From contig NC_089864.1 in NCBI RefSeq assembly GCF_036373705.1, positions 4,982,001 to 5,046,000 of the forward strand: a stretch of 64,000 bases of DNA, read 5' to 3'. The stretch comes from Amia ocellicauda (taxonomy: Eukaryota > Chordata > Actinopteri > Amiiformes > Amiidae). Shown piece by piece: positions 24,668 to 43,800 of the stretch. A program made the position numbers and the translations under genes. How positions within the stretch are numbered: position 1 is the first letter of the stretch; the number at the start of each line of letters is the position of its first letter. The notes beneath the pieces were generated by a model. The model had not been told where the DNA came from. It did not search any database and was given only the letters and a program-made list of their open reading frames with translations.

Positions 24668-25451
24668 TACACTCACCTAAAGGATTATTAGGAACCAACC
24701 TTGAGGCGGATGGGCTACAACAGCAGAAGACCCCACCGGGTACCACTCATCTCCACTACAAATAGGAAAAAGAGGCTACAATTTGCACAAGCTCACTAAA
24801 ATTGGACAGTTGAAGACTGGAAAAATGTTGCCTGGTCTGATGAGTCTCGATTTCTGTTGAGACATTCAGATGGTAGAGTCAGAATTTGGCGTAAACAGAA
24901 TGAGAACATGGATCCATCATGCCTTGTTACCACTGTGCAGGCTGGTGGTGGTGGTGTAATGATGTGGGGGATGTTTTCTTGGCACACTTTAGGCCCCTTA
25001 GTGCCAATTGGGCATCGTTTAAATGCCACGGCCTACCTGAGCATTGTTTCTGACCATGTCCATCCCTTTATGACCACCATGTACCCATCCTCTGATGGCT
25101 ACTTCCAGCAGGATAATGCACCATGTCACAAAGGTCGAATCATTTCAAATTGGTTTCTTGAACATGACAATGAGTTCACTGTACTAAACTGGCCCCCACA
25201 GTCACCAGATCTCAACCCAATAGAGCATCTTTGGGATGTGGTGGAACGGGAGCTTCGTGCCCTGGATGTGCATCCCACGAATCTCCATCAACTGCAAGAT
25301 GCTATCCTATCAATATGGGCCAACATTTCTAAAGAATGCTTTCAGCACCTTGTTGAATCAATGCCACGTAGAATTAAGGCAGTTCTGAAGGCGAAAGGGG
25401 GTCAAACACAGTATTAGTATGGTGTTCCTAATAATCCTTTAGGTGAGTGTA
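24668..25451 (+). mobile_element. Tc1/mariner transposon copy A, 5' deleted
   Basis: Ends in the inverted repeat CACTCACCTAAAGGATTATT (right end AATAATCCTTTAGGTGAGTG) flanked by TA. It is nearly identical to copy B (49870-51078) but lacks the segment between the left repeat and the CTTGAGGCGGATGGG region, removing the N-terminal DNA-binding half of the transposase. The remaining frame has all three catalytic blocks ([28 protein letters not shown]). A TAA at 24797-24799 replaces the CAA seen in copy B, so it cannot make a complete enzyme. Confidence 0.9.
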
Positions 25452-26069
25452 TATGAATTTAAGATTAAACAGCCATACGGATTAGCTTGTAAACGTAAAG
25501 ACGTGTCATTGCATCCCTCTACTATTACTTGGATGCTAGATTGTTTGCTATATACTGTATATAGACCCTGTTTTGTTAGGTTGCCTAATCAGGTCTCGGG
25601 GTTCTTCCACTGGGGCCCCACAGGGGACCGTGCTGTTTATCCTTAGGGAGTCGAGGTCTTTTCATGTCTGCAATAAAATGTTGTGCATTGTACAGTGTCA
25701 TGGCTAGTGTCTTGCTGTATGTGCTGTGAGGAGATGTTAATAAGATGCTAACAGGCTTAATACATTAATTGGGGGGGTATGTGTTTGTGTTTTATGTTTA
25801 TGAGTTATATGTACTTGTTTACATGTGTATGTTTTAGTGATCTTATGCTATGATTGACACATTAATTTGCCAGTGGGGTTAATACATTTCAATTTATCTA
25901 TCAATCTATCTATGATAATGTTGATAATCTATAGCCTATGTACTTCTGTGCCAGGCCTCTGTATACAACCTATATAACATCCAGGGTTAAAACAGTCACA
26001 ATATCACAGCACTGTTTTTTGGGGGACACAATTTCACACAAAAAGGACACAATTTGAATGAATCTTATG
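25452..26069. other. intergenic, nothing recognised
   Basis: AT-rich spacer with a short TCTATC repeat near 25895-25915. No coding signal. Confidence 0.5.
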
Positions 26070-26075
26070 TTTATT
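26070..26075 (-). terminator. polyadenylation signal of the ENDOD1-like gene
   Basis: Overlapping AATAAATAAA on the minus strand, about 245 bases beyond the stop codon at 26319-26321. Confidence 0.5.
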
Positions 26076-26318
26076 TATTGAAGCACATCAGCCAAACCCT
26101 TCGAACAGACGTAACAAATCAGCAGCAGTTCTCAACAGGGGATGTATTTTTTGCACTTTCAGAAGAATAGCCTTTTTTTATGGTTTGAACCACTTGTCCA
26201 ATAACCCCAGTAACCCTACACTCTAGCTCGATCTCTGCAAAAGCTCCTAACACTGTCAGCACATTCAAACCCAGCACACATTAAAATGAAAAGCATGCAT
26301 TCAGCCGCACACTCCCTA

Positions 26319-27953
26319 TCAGCCTGGCTGGCAGTCACGGTGAAATATCTGCACCTCGCTGTTAAACCTTTGACTCAGCTGGGTTTGAAGCTCTTGCAGA
26401 GATATCAGATTGACGGCGTAATGCCTGTTCAGTTCAGATGATTGGGGATTGACGGGGACCAGGTCGCCCGCAGCCTCGTTCCGCCCCAGTGCTGCAAAAG
26501 CCGGGAAGGGGAAGCTGCCTTTGAGTGCGACATTGTTGTCCTTGTGTTTGGTACAGCAGTAGGCCGACCACATGTACTCAGGGATGGCCACTCGGTTGTT
26601 GTTGTTGTTGTCCTTGATCCACTTCTCCTGCTGGTACGGAAGGACCCCGGTCACGATGAAGGCATCTCCCGTGCAGAAGCGGCTCAGGGTGTGGTTGACC
26701 AGGTGTTCGTAGACATTCCAGGACTCCCTGTTGGAGTGCTCAGTCTGGGGCACGATGTTGGTGAGCGTGAAGGTGGCTGTCTTGTCTTCCAGAGTAGACT
26801 GGTGCATCACGGGGTTCAGGTGACCCTTGGTGTAGTCCGAGTTGCTGTAGTCTCGTTTGATGGATTGGTTCACCTTGATCTCCTCCAAGTTGTCACAGGA
26901 CGTGAAGGGCGTCATCTCCGGGTCATTATTCTGGTCCACCAGCTGGGAAAGGAGACCGACAGGAGAGTCAGTGGTGACTGAGGGGGCCACACAGAGCAAT
27001 GAGCGGGGAACTGAGAGCAGAAAGGGCCTGGGAATGGGGTCTCTGTCTCATTTTTCTTAGTAGTGAAATTAACTCAAAACACTATATATATTAACAATAT
27101 CAAATATACTAAATTAATCAACTAATAACATTTATTTAAATGAAGGGTGTGAATACTTTGTTACAACTACAGTATGTGTGTGTATCAATTACTTAATATT
27201 GTTTGTTTATATTGACACATATCTTTATCCAAAACATCTTCCAATGTTAGAGTAACCTAAATAACACTGAATACAAAAAGTAAATACAAGAGAAGCAAAT
27301 CTGACAAGACGTGTTTATATATATATATATATAACATAAGAAAAGCAAAAAGACTATAAAATACCTTTATCACGAATGGACACAACACCTTAATAACAGC
27401 AACAAACCATATTCGCCTACTAACCCAGCTCGATATCAGCATCACTGTTAACAATTCCCACTCTGGTGAACTGGGGTAAATTGTCCTCAGAAGCTCTACT
27501 GAATTATATGAGATGGGAATCAAGCGTTTACACTTTCATGTAAACTCAATTCATGTAACTTGAATCTGAGGGTTATAAACTCTGAACAATATTTATAAAG
27601 CTAAATAAATCGACGAATAACATTGTTGCAAATGAAGGGCTGTGAATACTCCTCCACTGCAGATGTTTGATGCACAATAACACTGACCTGCGGTTCATAC
27701 ATCCAGGGCACCTTGGGGCTCTTGATGGGCCCGGATTGAAGATGTATGCGGAGAACAGCGGGGCGCGTCGGCTCCGGTCGTACAGGGAGGCGAACCGGTA
27801 GCGGTTCCTGTAGCTCTGGCAGATCGGGGTGCCGGACAGTCCCGCCGGAGGGACACCGGCGTAGAAAAACTTCTTGCATTTTTCAAAATCGCCCACCTCG
27901 GCTCTGATGAGCAGCGCGGCGCCCAGCAGCAGCAGCAGACAGCGGGGCCCCAT
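26319..27953 (-). CDS. ENDOD1-like DNA/RNA non-specific endonuclease-family protein, frameshifted in exon 1
   Basis: Two exons: 27953-27688 (266 bases) and 26942-26319 (624 bases). A signal peptide (MGPRCLLLLLGAALLIRA) is followed by the family's FEKCKKFFYAGVPP, CQSYRNRYRFASLYD and FSAYIF blocks. Exon 2 carries the catalytic-region motif YTKGHLNP (family consensus DRGH-like, so Asp and Arg positions are changed to Thr and Lys) and a C-terminal VNPQSSELNRHYAVNLISL block. These are secreted or membrane proteins of the endonuclease_NS fold, expanded in fish. After FSAYIFN the expected continuation (GPIKSPKVPWMYEPQ, then LVDQNNDPEM from exon 2) lies one frame away, and exon 1 is one base short of a whole number of codons. 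This is a recent lesion, an allele or an assembly error. Family call is firm; activity is doubtful. Confidence 0.8.
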
Positions 27954-28029
27954 GGTGTGCGCAGCCGGGGGCCAGGAGCCCGTCTTTATCAGCGGCGGCG
28001 GGGGTTTCACTTCCCCTGGGGGCCCTTCA

Positions 28030-28041
28030 GAGAATGAAACT
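28030..28041. promoter_or_regulatory. candidate ISRE upstream of the ENDOD1-like gene
   Basis: GAGAATGAAACT differs by one base from the interferon-stimulated response element core GAAANNGAAACT and lies about 80 bases 5' of the start codon of the minus-strand gene. Interferon control of the gene is an inference only. Confidence 0.35.
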
Positions 28042-28894
28042 GCCTGAAGACTGTAGCGTGATGATAAGAGTGTGTGTGTGTTTTCAGTTTTGACTCTATA
28101 GGAATTGTTAGGTACCACTCTTGTAGGTATCCGGCACTGTTGTATGCTGTTAAGAGTGTGTCTGTCCATGTCGGTCAGCTGTGCATTGAGGTAACCTTGA
28201 AGACTGAAAGGCGCTCTATAAATACGACATTTATTTGTTTGTGCAGTTTGCTTGCTTTGTCACCTTCTGGAGCTCCGCTTTTAATGATTGAAATTGAACT
28301 CCTCAAGCTGCACTTTTTTAAGGAAAACAAATCCCTGCACTGATGTTTCAGAACACGTGACTGCATGTCATGTTTTACTGCATTAACTACTACCTCGCCC
28401 TGGATTCATCAGACTGTGCTGTAAACCCGTCCTTGTGTAACATCTCGTCCGAGCGTCGCTGCAGCTGTCCTGGGGAATCCGCGCCTGCAGTTCTCAATGC
28501 GCCCAGCAGGTGGACACAGACGCCACGCATTCAGATTACTGGCAATTTAAAAAATACATTTATCAAACATTGACTTGACTGAAGTGGGTGGATAGTCACA
28601 CTGTGCTGACAATACGCACAGTGAAATGGTTTCAGTGGACAAAACGCAAAACAAAATACAAAAGTAAGTACAATATATCAATACAAATGATTGACGCTGC
28701 AGTTTTCAGATGCCCTGCTTGTTGCAGCCTGTTGACATGAACTAAATTATATTAAAACAGGTGTCATGAGGTACAATATTGTTTAGAACTTCTAATTAAA
28801 TTTCATTACAATTAAATCACAGTACATGCAGTACAGTATAATGATGTCTATAGAAATACTGAGGCCACCTGCTGGATTAAGAGCCCTGGGGACA
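28042..28894. other. intergenic, nothing recognised
   Basis: No coding signal. Short open frames on both strands lack any domain. Confidence 0.5.
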
Positions 28895-29324
28895 GAGACA
28901 GGGAACTGGGTCTGTCTCCTGTCCAGAGAAGAGACAGGGAACTGGGTCTGTCTCCTGTCCAGAAAGCAGAGCAGGGAACTGGGTCTGTCTCCTGTCCATA
29001 TAAGAGACAGGGAACTGGGTCTGTCTCCAGTCCAGAGAAGAGACAGGTAACTGGGTCTGTCTCCTGTCCAGAGAAGAGACAGGGAACTGGGTCTGTCTCC
29101 TATCCAGAAAGCAGAGCAGGGAACTGGGTCTGTCTCCTGTCCATATAAGAGACAGGTAACTGGGTCTGTCTCCTGTCCAGAGAAGAGACAGGGAACTGGG
29201 TCTGTCTCCTATCCAGAAAGCAGAGCAGGGAACTGGGTCTGTCTCCTGTCCATATAAGAGACAGGGAACTGGGTCTGTCTCCAGTCCAGAGAAGAGACAG
29301 GGAACTGGGTCTGTCTCCTGTCCA
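28895..29324. repeat. higher-order minisatellite (about 36-bp units)
   Basis: Units of GGGAACTGGGTCTGTCTCCT plus a variable linker. Three linker types, AGAGAA (A), AGAAAGC (B) and ATATAA (C), occur in the order A B C A A B C A B C A, so a three-unit block of about 109 bases is itself repeated. It is open in one frame (NWVCLLSR repeats), which is a by-product of the period. Confidence 0.95.
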
Positions 29325-29689
29325 GCGCCTGTCTAGGGGTTAGATGGCACTCTCAACACTGTAGCAGCCCAGCCAAGTGATAAAAACAGGCTTCATGTCT
29401 GAATTCTGATTGAGGAACTTACAGGAATGCACTATTACAGATATAATACTGCCTAAAGAAATGATAAACTAGCAATCACAATGGCAGAAATGGTCAGTCA
29501 CTGTTTTATAATAAGAAAAATTAATAAATAAGTATGGCTGTTGCTCTTCTTATTATTATTATACAATAATGCAATTATATGATTACTAATATTATGATGC
29601 AGTATAACAATAGGGTGAGCACAGCCTGGTTATTGTGCTGCTCATGAGACATGCAGTAAAGCCTCTTACAAGTGTGGCAGCAGCAGGAA
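29325..29689. other. intergenic, nothing recognised
   Basis: AT-rich spacer with ATT repeats near 29548-29565, before the CpG-rich region of the SYPL1-like gene. Confidence 0.5.
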
Positions 29690-30200
29690 GGGTCTGCAGC
29701 TCAAATCCCCGGGAACTCGCGCGTTGTGAAGTCAGATGATCCAAGTTACTCTTTGATGAAGGAAAAAGCGCAGAGGATCTTGGAGAGCAAGGAGGAGGAC
29801 CGAGCACCGAAAAAGGACCGAAAAAAGGGTCTGCACGCCCGTGTGAAGAGCAGACCCCGCTGTGTTTGTATTGCAGGACCGGGCAGGACTCGCCGCTGCG
29901 GAGGTATTGCGTTTCCACAGTGCAGTTACGATGTCGGATTAACGCAAGAGTCGTGGTTTTCGATGCATTTAATCCAGTCGTGGCGTGGGGTGGTGCGGGA
30001 GCGCAGGTCTGACAGGGATTAGTCGGTTAACGTCCTGCTGAGTCGTACGGGACACAGTGCGGGTTTGGGGGGTTTCGCGTCCAGATCCAGGCGACGTCCC
30101 GGCTGTCCGGGGGCATCTGTGACCCCAGTGCCGCGCAGGGGCCGGGCAGGGCGGCTCAGGTATTTGGAGAAGAAAAACAGGAGGGGCAGCGACTTCAGCG
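29690..30200 (+). promoter_or_regulatory. CpG-rich promoter / 5' UTR of the SYPL1-like gene
   Basis: Dense CpG dinucleotides (strongest about 29870-30150) directly upstream of the first recognised coding exon, whose splice acceptor (TTTTGCAG, ending at 30295) implies at least one further exon in this region. Human SYPL1 has about 20 extra N-terminal residues encoded upstream. I could not place an in-frame start here with confidence. Confidence 0.5.
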
Positions 30201-30298
30201 AGTGTGTGGGTTTGATCTATTCACCCGACTAGTGTGTTTTTGCGTGTCGTCTTTAAATTCAATTATTATTTATGCTTTGAACTTTCATTTTGCAGAAG

Positions 30299-36667
<6,369 letters not shown>

Positions 36668-37618
36668 CCCCGAGGACACGGCACAGGCTCAGTGCGGCGC
36701 TGCAGCCTCCTCGGCCCAGAGCAGCCTGCGGAGCGGCTCTCGGCCACGCGGGCGGTGCGGACTGAGCCCGGCCGGTACCACTGCGCGGGCCCTGGAGGAA
36801 GGCTTTGCTGTTAATTCCTAGTACCCTGCCTGCCTGCGTCCCTTAACCATGGCAAACGAAAGGAAGCCCACGCTTCCAGTTGCAGAAGTCGCGTTTTGAT
36901 GATGTGATGCGTTCGTTCCTGCGCTTTGCAGGAGCCCTTCTGTTCTTTAAGATATGAATCACTCTCTAGTTCACCTTCTCACTTTTCCCCTGATGAAGAC
37001 AGTGTTATTATTGTTGTTATTATTTTAATTTTGTTGAAGGCTTTTAAAAAAACACCAACACAAGCATTGTCTTTCACGAGAATCGAAGTTGACTATTATT
37101 ATTATTATTATTACTACAGTATGCATCCTTGTGTTTGTTTCCAATGGCACCATACCTATACTTGACTTTTTATTTTTCGAATTCGTATCTTTAAAAGTGC
37201 ATGTTTTAAATTGACTTAAACTGTCGTATTTTGTACATTTTGTTAGCGGTTTTGAGCTTGAAGAGACCTGAACACAATGACTAAAGCATAACAATCAGTC
37301 CTGCAGAGTGAAAGCCAACATCGTACACCATCGAATATAAGTAGGATTCATCGGTTGCTAATTTAAAGACTCGGAGGTATAAAAACATGTAATGGAGACC
37401 CACCAAAATGATTCATTTCTGTTTTTATGATTTGGTTCTGCCGTGTTTGTGTGGCTGGTGGCAGTAGCAGGTATGATTTTTGTATTTAGTTGTTTGAAGT
37501 CGCCAGCCTGTTTTTTACATTCCTGCTTTGTTTGCTGTTTTTACACTTGAAATGTTTGGATCATTAATCCACTTCTTTATATTGATTACGCTATCTTGTT
37601 TCTGAACTATTTCAAAAT

Positions 37619-37624
37619 AATAAA
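37619..37624 (+). terminator. polyadenylation signal of the SYPL1-like gene
   Basis: AATAAA in CAAAATAATAAAAATAATTC, about 950 bases after the stop codon, followed by a GT-rich stretch (37660-37675) as expected downstream of a cleavage site. Confidence 0.6.
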
Positions 37625-37679
37625 AATAATTCGAATTTGGCATTCACCTTGTTCAGTTTGTGTGTGTGTGTAACTCCAC

Positions 37680-40125
37680 AGGATGCTGGAGGGAGGCGTC
37701 TGAGGGTGCCGCGTTGTTTATGAGATTTCAAAGTCCCAATCTAAGCCCGGTTAAAAAAGTGCATTGTTCTCTCTCTCTGGCTCTACGTCACACGCTCTCC
37801 CCGTGTCTCGCAATCTACAAAGACCCGGAGCGCTAAGAGATGGATATGGGAACTCATGTTTTAATGGTGATGCTTTCGTGTAGATGTGAGTGCGTTTTGT
37901 TTCGCTTGCGGCGCTTGGCTCTCTCGTCCTGGGTCTCGAGAGTCCGATCAGGAAGCCGCTTGTGTACACGGCGGGCGGACTGTTTACATCTGCAGCTGCA
38001 GGAATGCGCTCACCCTGACACTTGCCAAGTTTCCAAAACACGGATTGAGAATTGAGTGGGGATCGGCTAGGTTACTTTAGAATCGGTGTGGCTAAGGAAA
38101 TATTAAATAGATGGAATAGTGTTGAGACTTCAGGGTGCCGAGACACCGGATGCTCGCAGGCAGAGTTTCCCACCTCAGTGGGGCAGGAAGCGAGGCTGGA
38201 AAGTCGGGACACCTGAGGGAGAGTGCGATGGACCGGTCAGGGCAGGGGGAAGTGGGGAGAGAAGGGGTGGAGCTTCATCCTGGGGCTTCTTCCCCTTTCG
38301 CTACCGTCAGGATGGCAGAAGAGTTGGGGAAATGGATTGCAGCTTTCCTCGCAGGAGCATCACCGCGGTGCACACACCCGAAGAGGCCAAAATCAGCCGT
38401 CCGACACTGACTGTGCGAATCCACTTCCTGTCGGGCTTTGTCCTCTGAATGGTCTCTTTGTTTTCGGCAGCTAAACTTGGATTTGCCATAGACGTTTCCC
38501 CCCCCCATCCCATGTTCTTTTCCTATCGAGAAAGCCCTTGCAAAATGCCTGGAGAGGTTTCATCTCCCAGAGACAGCGCCAGATAGAGCCTTTAGGAATG
38601 CGAATCTCACTGATATAATGTAGCTTTTGTTTCTATATTGATCTTGTGACCTGCCCTGGTTGTTTGTCTTTCTCGCCACGCTGGGAAACAAGCAGTACAT
38701 TCTCTCGGGAGGGGGTGATTGTCGGTTTTCCTGCAACCTACAGCTTCCTAAGAGTGATATAATCTAAATTACAGGCTACCTAAAAAAACAACAATATAAT
38801 ACCCATAATTAGTCGTTACATTACTTGCTTTACACCTCCCCTGCGTAACACTGAAGCTTTAAATCACAGCGCACACGCATGACAAGCCATGTTCATATCT
38901 TGAAAAAAGTATTGCAAGAGGCCGAGTTCACCATCGCAGCGTTGTCCTCAAAAGCACTGCTCTGTCATCGCAGGAATGTTAGCAGGGAAGCGCAGCTCAG
39001 CTTTGTGTTGACTGCTGTGTGACTCTCGACCCTGGAGACTGTGCCTTGACTGGGGGGCAGGAATCTTCTAGACTCTGGCTACTGACTCGTCCGGGTTGCA
39101 GGTCGTGTTTCGGACTGATATCTCCACAGTGTTGTTTGAAGGCCTCGGTCTGTAGGCGTTCTTTACTGTTCCATCGCAGGATCTATCGGCTTCATCTGCA
39201 TTAATAGTTTGTGTGATCAGTTTTCTCGGCCAATGAACTCTGTCTCTCTGCTTTTTCAGGCATGGACCACTTGTCAAGGGCTCAGCGTCCTGTGGGTTAC
39301 ACCATGCGCCTCTCAATTAGCCACTGATTAACACCTGGAAATGACAAGGGAGCGACTTTACCTCACGATCTGGAATCAGAGGACACTGCATCATTTCCCA
39401 GGCCTAGAGAAGGCCGCTTAGGCTTTCTGGCTCTGGGGACAACCTTTTCTAGTGACACAAGTCTGTCTTCTCATTGATTACGGTGCTACCGCCAGCTGCC
39501 ATTAAAAAAAACAGGCTTCCACCGCATCCAAAAGGCGGCAGTGCCAACCAGCTGTATCGTTGCATTATGTCCGCGGCTGATATTCCCAGGCCTGTCTCTG
39601 GCCTCCACATGGTACACTTGCATCCCCTCAGGACAAAACACATTCCCTCCCTCACTTAATAAACCTTAACAAGCGGCATACGTCTGTTTGCAGCCTTGGC
39701 ACGGGCTCAGAAAGTGATTTTTTGGCACCATTTAGGGAAAGCAGATCCAGCAGTCAATGGCAGGGAGGCATTATCAGTGATCTGATTCTGGCAGCCATCA
39801 GCATTGAGAAGATAAACACCTTAATGCTCAAATGTCATCTCTAGAAAGAACAGTGATTCTGTATAAACACCACTCAGTGCGTCCCACTTGCCATAGACAC
39901 ATTGATGTCCTCAATTACTCAACAGTGAGGGGGTAATATGAGGAGGTTGTGAGAAAGTCTGGCTAAGACAGAAAACAAACCCGGCAGAAACTGCTTAGCT
40001 GTGCCAATCTCTCCAGCGCCTTTTACATTTCCATCCACAGGGGGCATCAATGTGAAGACAAGCTTTCCCTCAAAAAAGTTGTAGTCAAAGAAAATGTTGT
40101 TGTGGTTTAAATTCTGATATTATTT

Positions 40126-40187
<62 letters not shown>

Positions 40188-40667
40188 GACTGCTGTCAAA
40201 CAAATGACAAGCCGAGCGGCCGGATACTGCTGCTATCTTGGTCACACCTGAATCTGCAGCCAGTCAGACTAATATCTGGGTCACATGGCTCATATGGTTG
40301 CTGGGTTTATATAAACACTTTCTGCAGCAAGGTATTGAACACACATTCAAACTTCAGTGTGTGCTGAGATATATTTAAAGGACACGCAGTCGGGCCCAGG
40401 TGTCTCTGTGACCTGTGAGTGAGAAAGGGTCAATTGAAATCAATTTGTGCTTAATTTCCCTTCACTTCCATGTAGAAATTCAATACAAAGCAATGTGAAG
40501 GACACAGCTACCACTGAAAAAACTGACATAGAAACGTTTATTTAGCAGGATTCCTCCAAAAAAATATTCCCTTAGCTATATCAGAACTCTAACTATACCA
40601 GAACTCAATACTAACGATAATAATAATACCATTGTTCATTCTGCCGGAACATCTGTGCATTAGGATG
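37680..40667. other. intergenic, no gene recognised
   Basis: About 3 kb between the 3' ends of two convergent genes. Open frames (for example 38119-38474 plus, 39068-39316 minus) have no domain, no matching splice sites and overlap in several frames. The only clear feature is the TCTA/TA simple repeat at 40131-40180. Confidence 0.5.
40131..40180. repeat. (TCTA)n(TA)n microsatellite
   Basis: Compound tetranucleotide and dinucleotide run. Confidence 0.95.
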
Positions 40668-40673
40668 TTTTAT
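40668..40673 (-). terminator. candidate polyadenylation signal of the cadherin gene
   Basis: AATAAA on the minus strand about 150 bases beyond the stop codon at 40825-40827. A second AATAAA (minus) lies at 40537-40542. Confidence 0.45.
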
Positions 40674-40824
40674 TATTGACATGATTTGTGGGCGGTCTTT
40701 GGTTTACAGCTGGGCTCAAGCAACACGTGTGGGGTAGCATTTCAGTGAAATATGTGGGTTATAAGGTTATAAGGTTATAAGACCCCAATAGACATATACA
40801 GCAGAGGATAAATCAGAGCTGATT

Positions 40825-43800
40825 TCAGCCCAGGCTCACTTCACCAAGGGAACGAGGAACCGGCCCAGTGGACGAGGAAAAGTGGTAAGTGGTCTGAAGA
40901 GGGATGCTCCTCGGCCGGCCGTGCAGAGCGTCTCCGGGCTCTGGTCTAGGCTTCAGCTGGGAGGAGCAGCACCGCAGTTTGACAACCCAGATCAGGAGAC
41001 CCAGTGAAATCAACGTGCCCACAACTGGCACAAAGAATATATACCAGGCCTTGGAGGAGTAAGTGTCCACCTTTTGTGTCACATAGACGACCTTCTCCTG
41101 AAAATAAAGGAAAGCTTTTTAAGAGAGAGAAAAAAGAGACCATATATCTTTGCATAGAATGCAAGACAGTTGTGGAAAATAAGATCGGGGGTTGATTTAT
41201 ATGCGGTTTCACAAAAATGTACATTTTCCAGATGGCCGGATTACAAACAATAATCGCTCATTATACATAATAGCCATTAGTTACTTCGGTATTCATTCAA
41301 ATTCAATTGTTTTGTAAACTAAAATATGAAAACACTGAAACATGAAACCATGCGCTGTACAAAAAGCCACAGCTCCTACAGGGTTTTGATTTATCCAGAT
41401 AATTAACTGCTTAACTGAGCCAATTGTGGGTCTGTATTAGTCACAATGTCTCTGTGTGGTAGGTATCCAGTGACTGGTGATGGAGACAGAGCGGGGAACT
41501 CTGCAGGATTATCATCTCCGGGAACAGAGTTGTCACACGGAAACCAGAACCACTGGGATCAGATACAATCCGACTCGTATTGTAATCTGAGGCTTCGGAT
41601 AGGGTGCCAAACCCAGGTGCGGAGATAAGGCAACGCCGGACAAACAAAGGGGCTAGGGCTGGCAAGAAGAACAAAGAAGGTCAGGCTAAATGTGTGGTCA
41701 GAAAGCAGGCAGGGGTCAGGCGATCTAATAAACAGACTGTAATGGGAAATCCAAGAAGAAAGGGTCATAGGAACAAGCTCAGGTCAGTAAACAAAGATCA
41801 GTATAAATAACAGGCTTGGGATTGCTACAGGGGTGTAAACAAAACTTTGCAAAGACTTGTGGGAGCAGAGCAGAATATATAGGGACATGAAGCGCAGGTG
41901 AGACTAGAAACAGGTGTGTGGAGCAAATTAGATAATAGGGCCGAAGAGGGGGACTGGTAATCTGGTGGTGACGGTAGGGAAATCATGGGGGAAATGTTAC
42001 AGATACACCTGTGAAGCAGGTCCAGTATCTGCTTCTTAGTATTTCTTTATGAAAAGACATCATTATGAATGAAGTTGTGTCGGGTTGTGTACAGTACTGC
42101 TGGACTGACCTGTGTGGTGGTATGAATGGTCAGGCCTGGCTGGTAGACTCGCACATAGACGGTGACCGTGCCCGTCTGGACGAGCCCCTTGGGTCCTCTC
42201 CGGGCCTCGAGCAGGTTGTCGTCTATGATGTGCATGACGAGTTTGTACTCCCAGACCCGGTCCAGGCCGGAGGAGTAATCGAAGGGCATGCCGAGGATCA
42301 GCGCTGTGGTATCTGAGCCCTCGAGGGGCAAGAGCGTGAAGTGGTTGTTGACATTCCCTGTGATTGAAGATGGAAACACAGCTTTTTAGCAAATCACGCA
42401 GAACCTTCTAGAGAAACGCATGATGCTTAAATGTTTTACGTGTACCCGTCCCCCGGTGAACAAACCTGAGGAGATGACATAACGCAGGGCCGCGGGGGGC
42501 GAGTCCCTGTCTTGGCAGGTGAGTGTGAAGCCCTGCACAGCCGTCTGGATGGGCTGGCTCAGTGGGACCGCCAGGTGCTGGACGATGGGCGTGCAGTTGG
42601 GTTTCCCTACATTGGCCGGGAGGATGTTGACGGTCACCTGAAACAGCAATCGGGTCCAAGGGGATGTTTTGGGGAACTCATATTGACATATAACTCACAC
42701 TTCTTAAAAGCAGGGGTGACTGGGCAACACAGCTTTGTGGAAATCAAGAGCAGTGGCTTCACATTGAGTGTGGGGGTCCACAGATTTGCTATTTAAGCCC
42801 TGCTATGTAATAAAAACGTAAAACATAGATTTTACATACTAAATTAATAGATCATGTAAATGTCAATTTATTTATCTCTCTATTGGCCAGTTCCATAGGA
42901 TTTTCATGCATGATCATGTACATGTACATCATGTAGTGCCAACATTATTATTAACACATTTATTTTTAATCATCCACTACATGAATACTTCACATACACA
43001 TATACACTTATGTAAAATAAATCTCTATTAAATGACTCATGTGAGAGGTGGTAGACATGACCCCTGCTCTCTCTGGGTCGTCCCAAACGCTCACCCTAAC
43101 TGCTTTGATACTCACAGTTGTGTGGCACGAGAGCAGGGTCCCAATTGGCGTAATTTCCCTGGCGGTCACCGTGAAAACACACTGCTGGCTGACTTCATAG
43201 TCCGGCTGAGTGGTGACCTGTAGGTTTCCACTGCCCGGGTTCAACCAAAAGATGCTTGTGCATTTCGTGGGCGTGTCCAAGGAGTACAATACATTCGCCA
43301 ACGGGAAGTTTCTGTCCACAACTGATACTTGTCCAATCTTTGACCCACCTGAAATAGATATATTTTTTTAAATTTAAACAGCAAACTATTATTATACTTC
43401 TATTACCATACATAACCCTAGTGATTTGTATTTATTTAATTAAATCTTCAGTAGGGCATCCACATTTAAACTATTTCTGTAAAAAGGACGATAAAGCGGA
43501 TTATTTTATCAATGTGAATTAAAAAGTGACCACAATAAGTAGAGTGAAATTATGGTTAATTTCCTTACAGCCAGACATCTCCGAGACATTGAAGTGGTAG
43601 GAGCTCTGACTGAACACCAGGGACCCAGGCGCCGGCTGAACCGTGACATAAACACTGGCTGTGCCTGAAGAGATGAGCAGAACAGCCAGAAGAAAGACAA
43701 TTCATTCTCACTACAGTAAGGACCCAATTTCATGAATACATTTCACAGACAGTAATCCAGGGATCCTCAGACCGGTGACCACTGTCAACTTCTCTAACCC

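Noticed and set aside
28826-29050. Repetitive open frame with NWVCLLSR units
   Set aside because: By-product of a minisatellite whose unit length is close to a multiple of three.
29672-30022. Plus-strand frame as N-terminal exon of the SYPL1-like gene
   Set aside because: Residues do not resemble SYPL N-termini and no donor joins it in phase to the exon at 30296.
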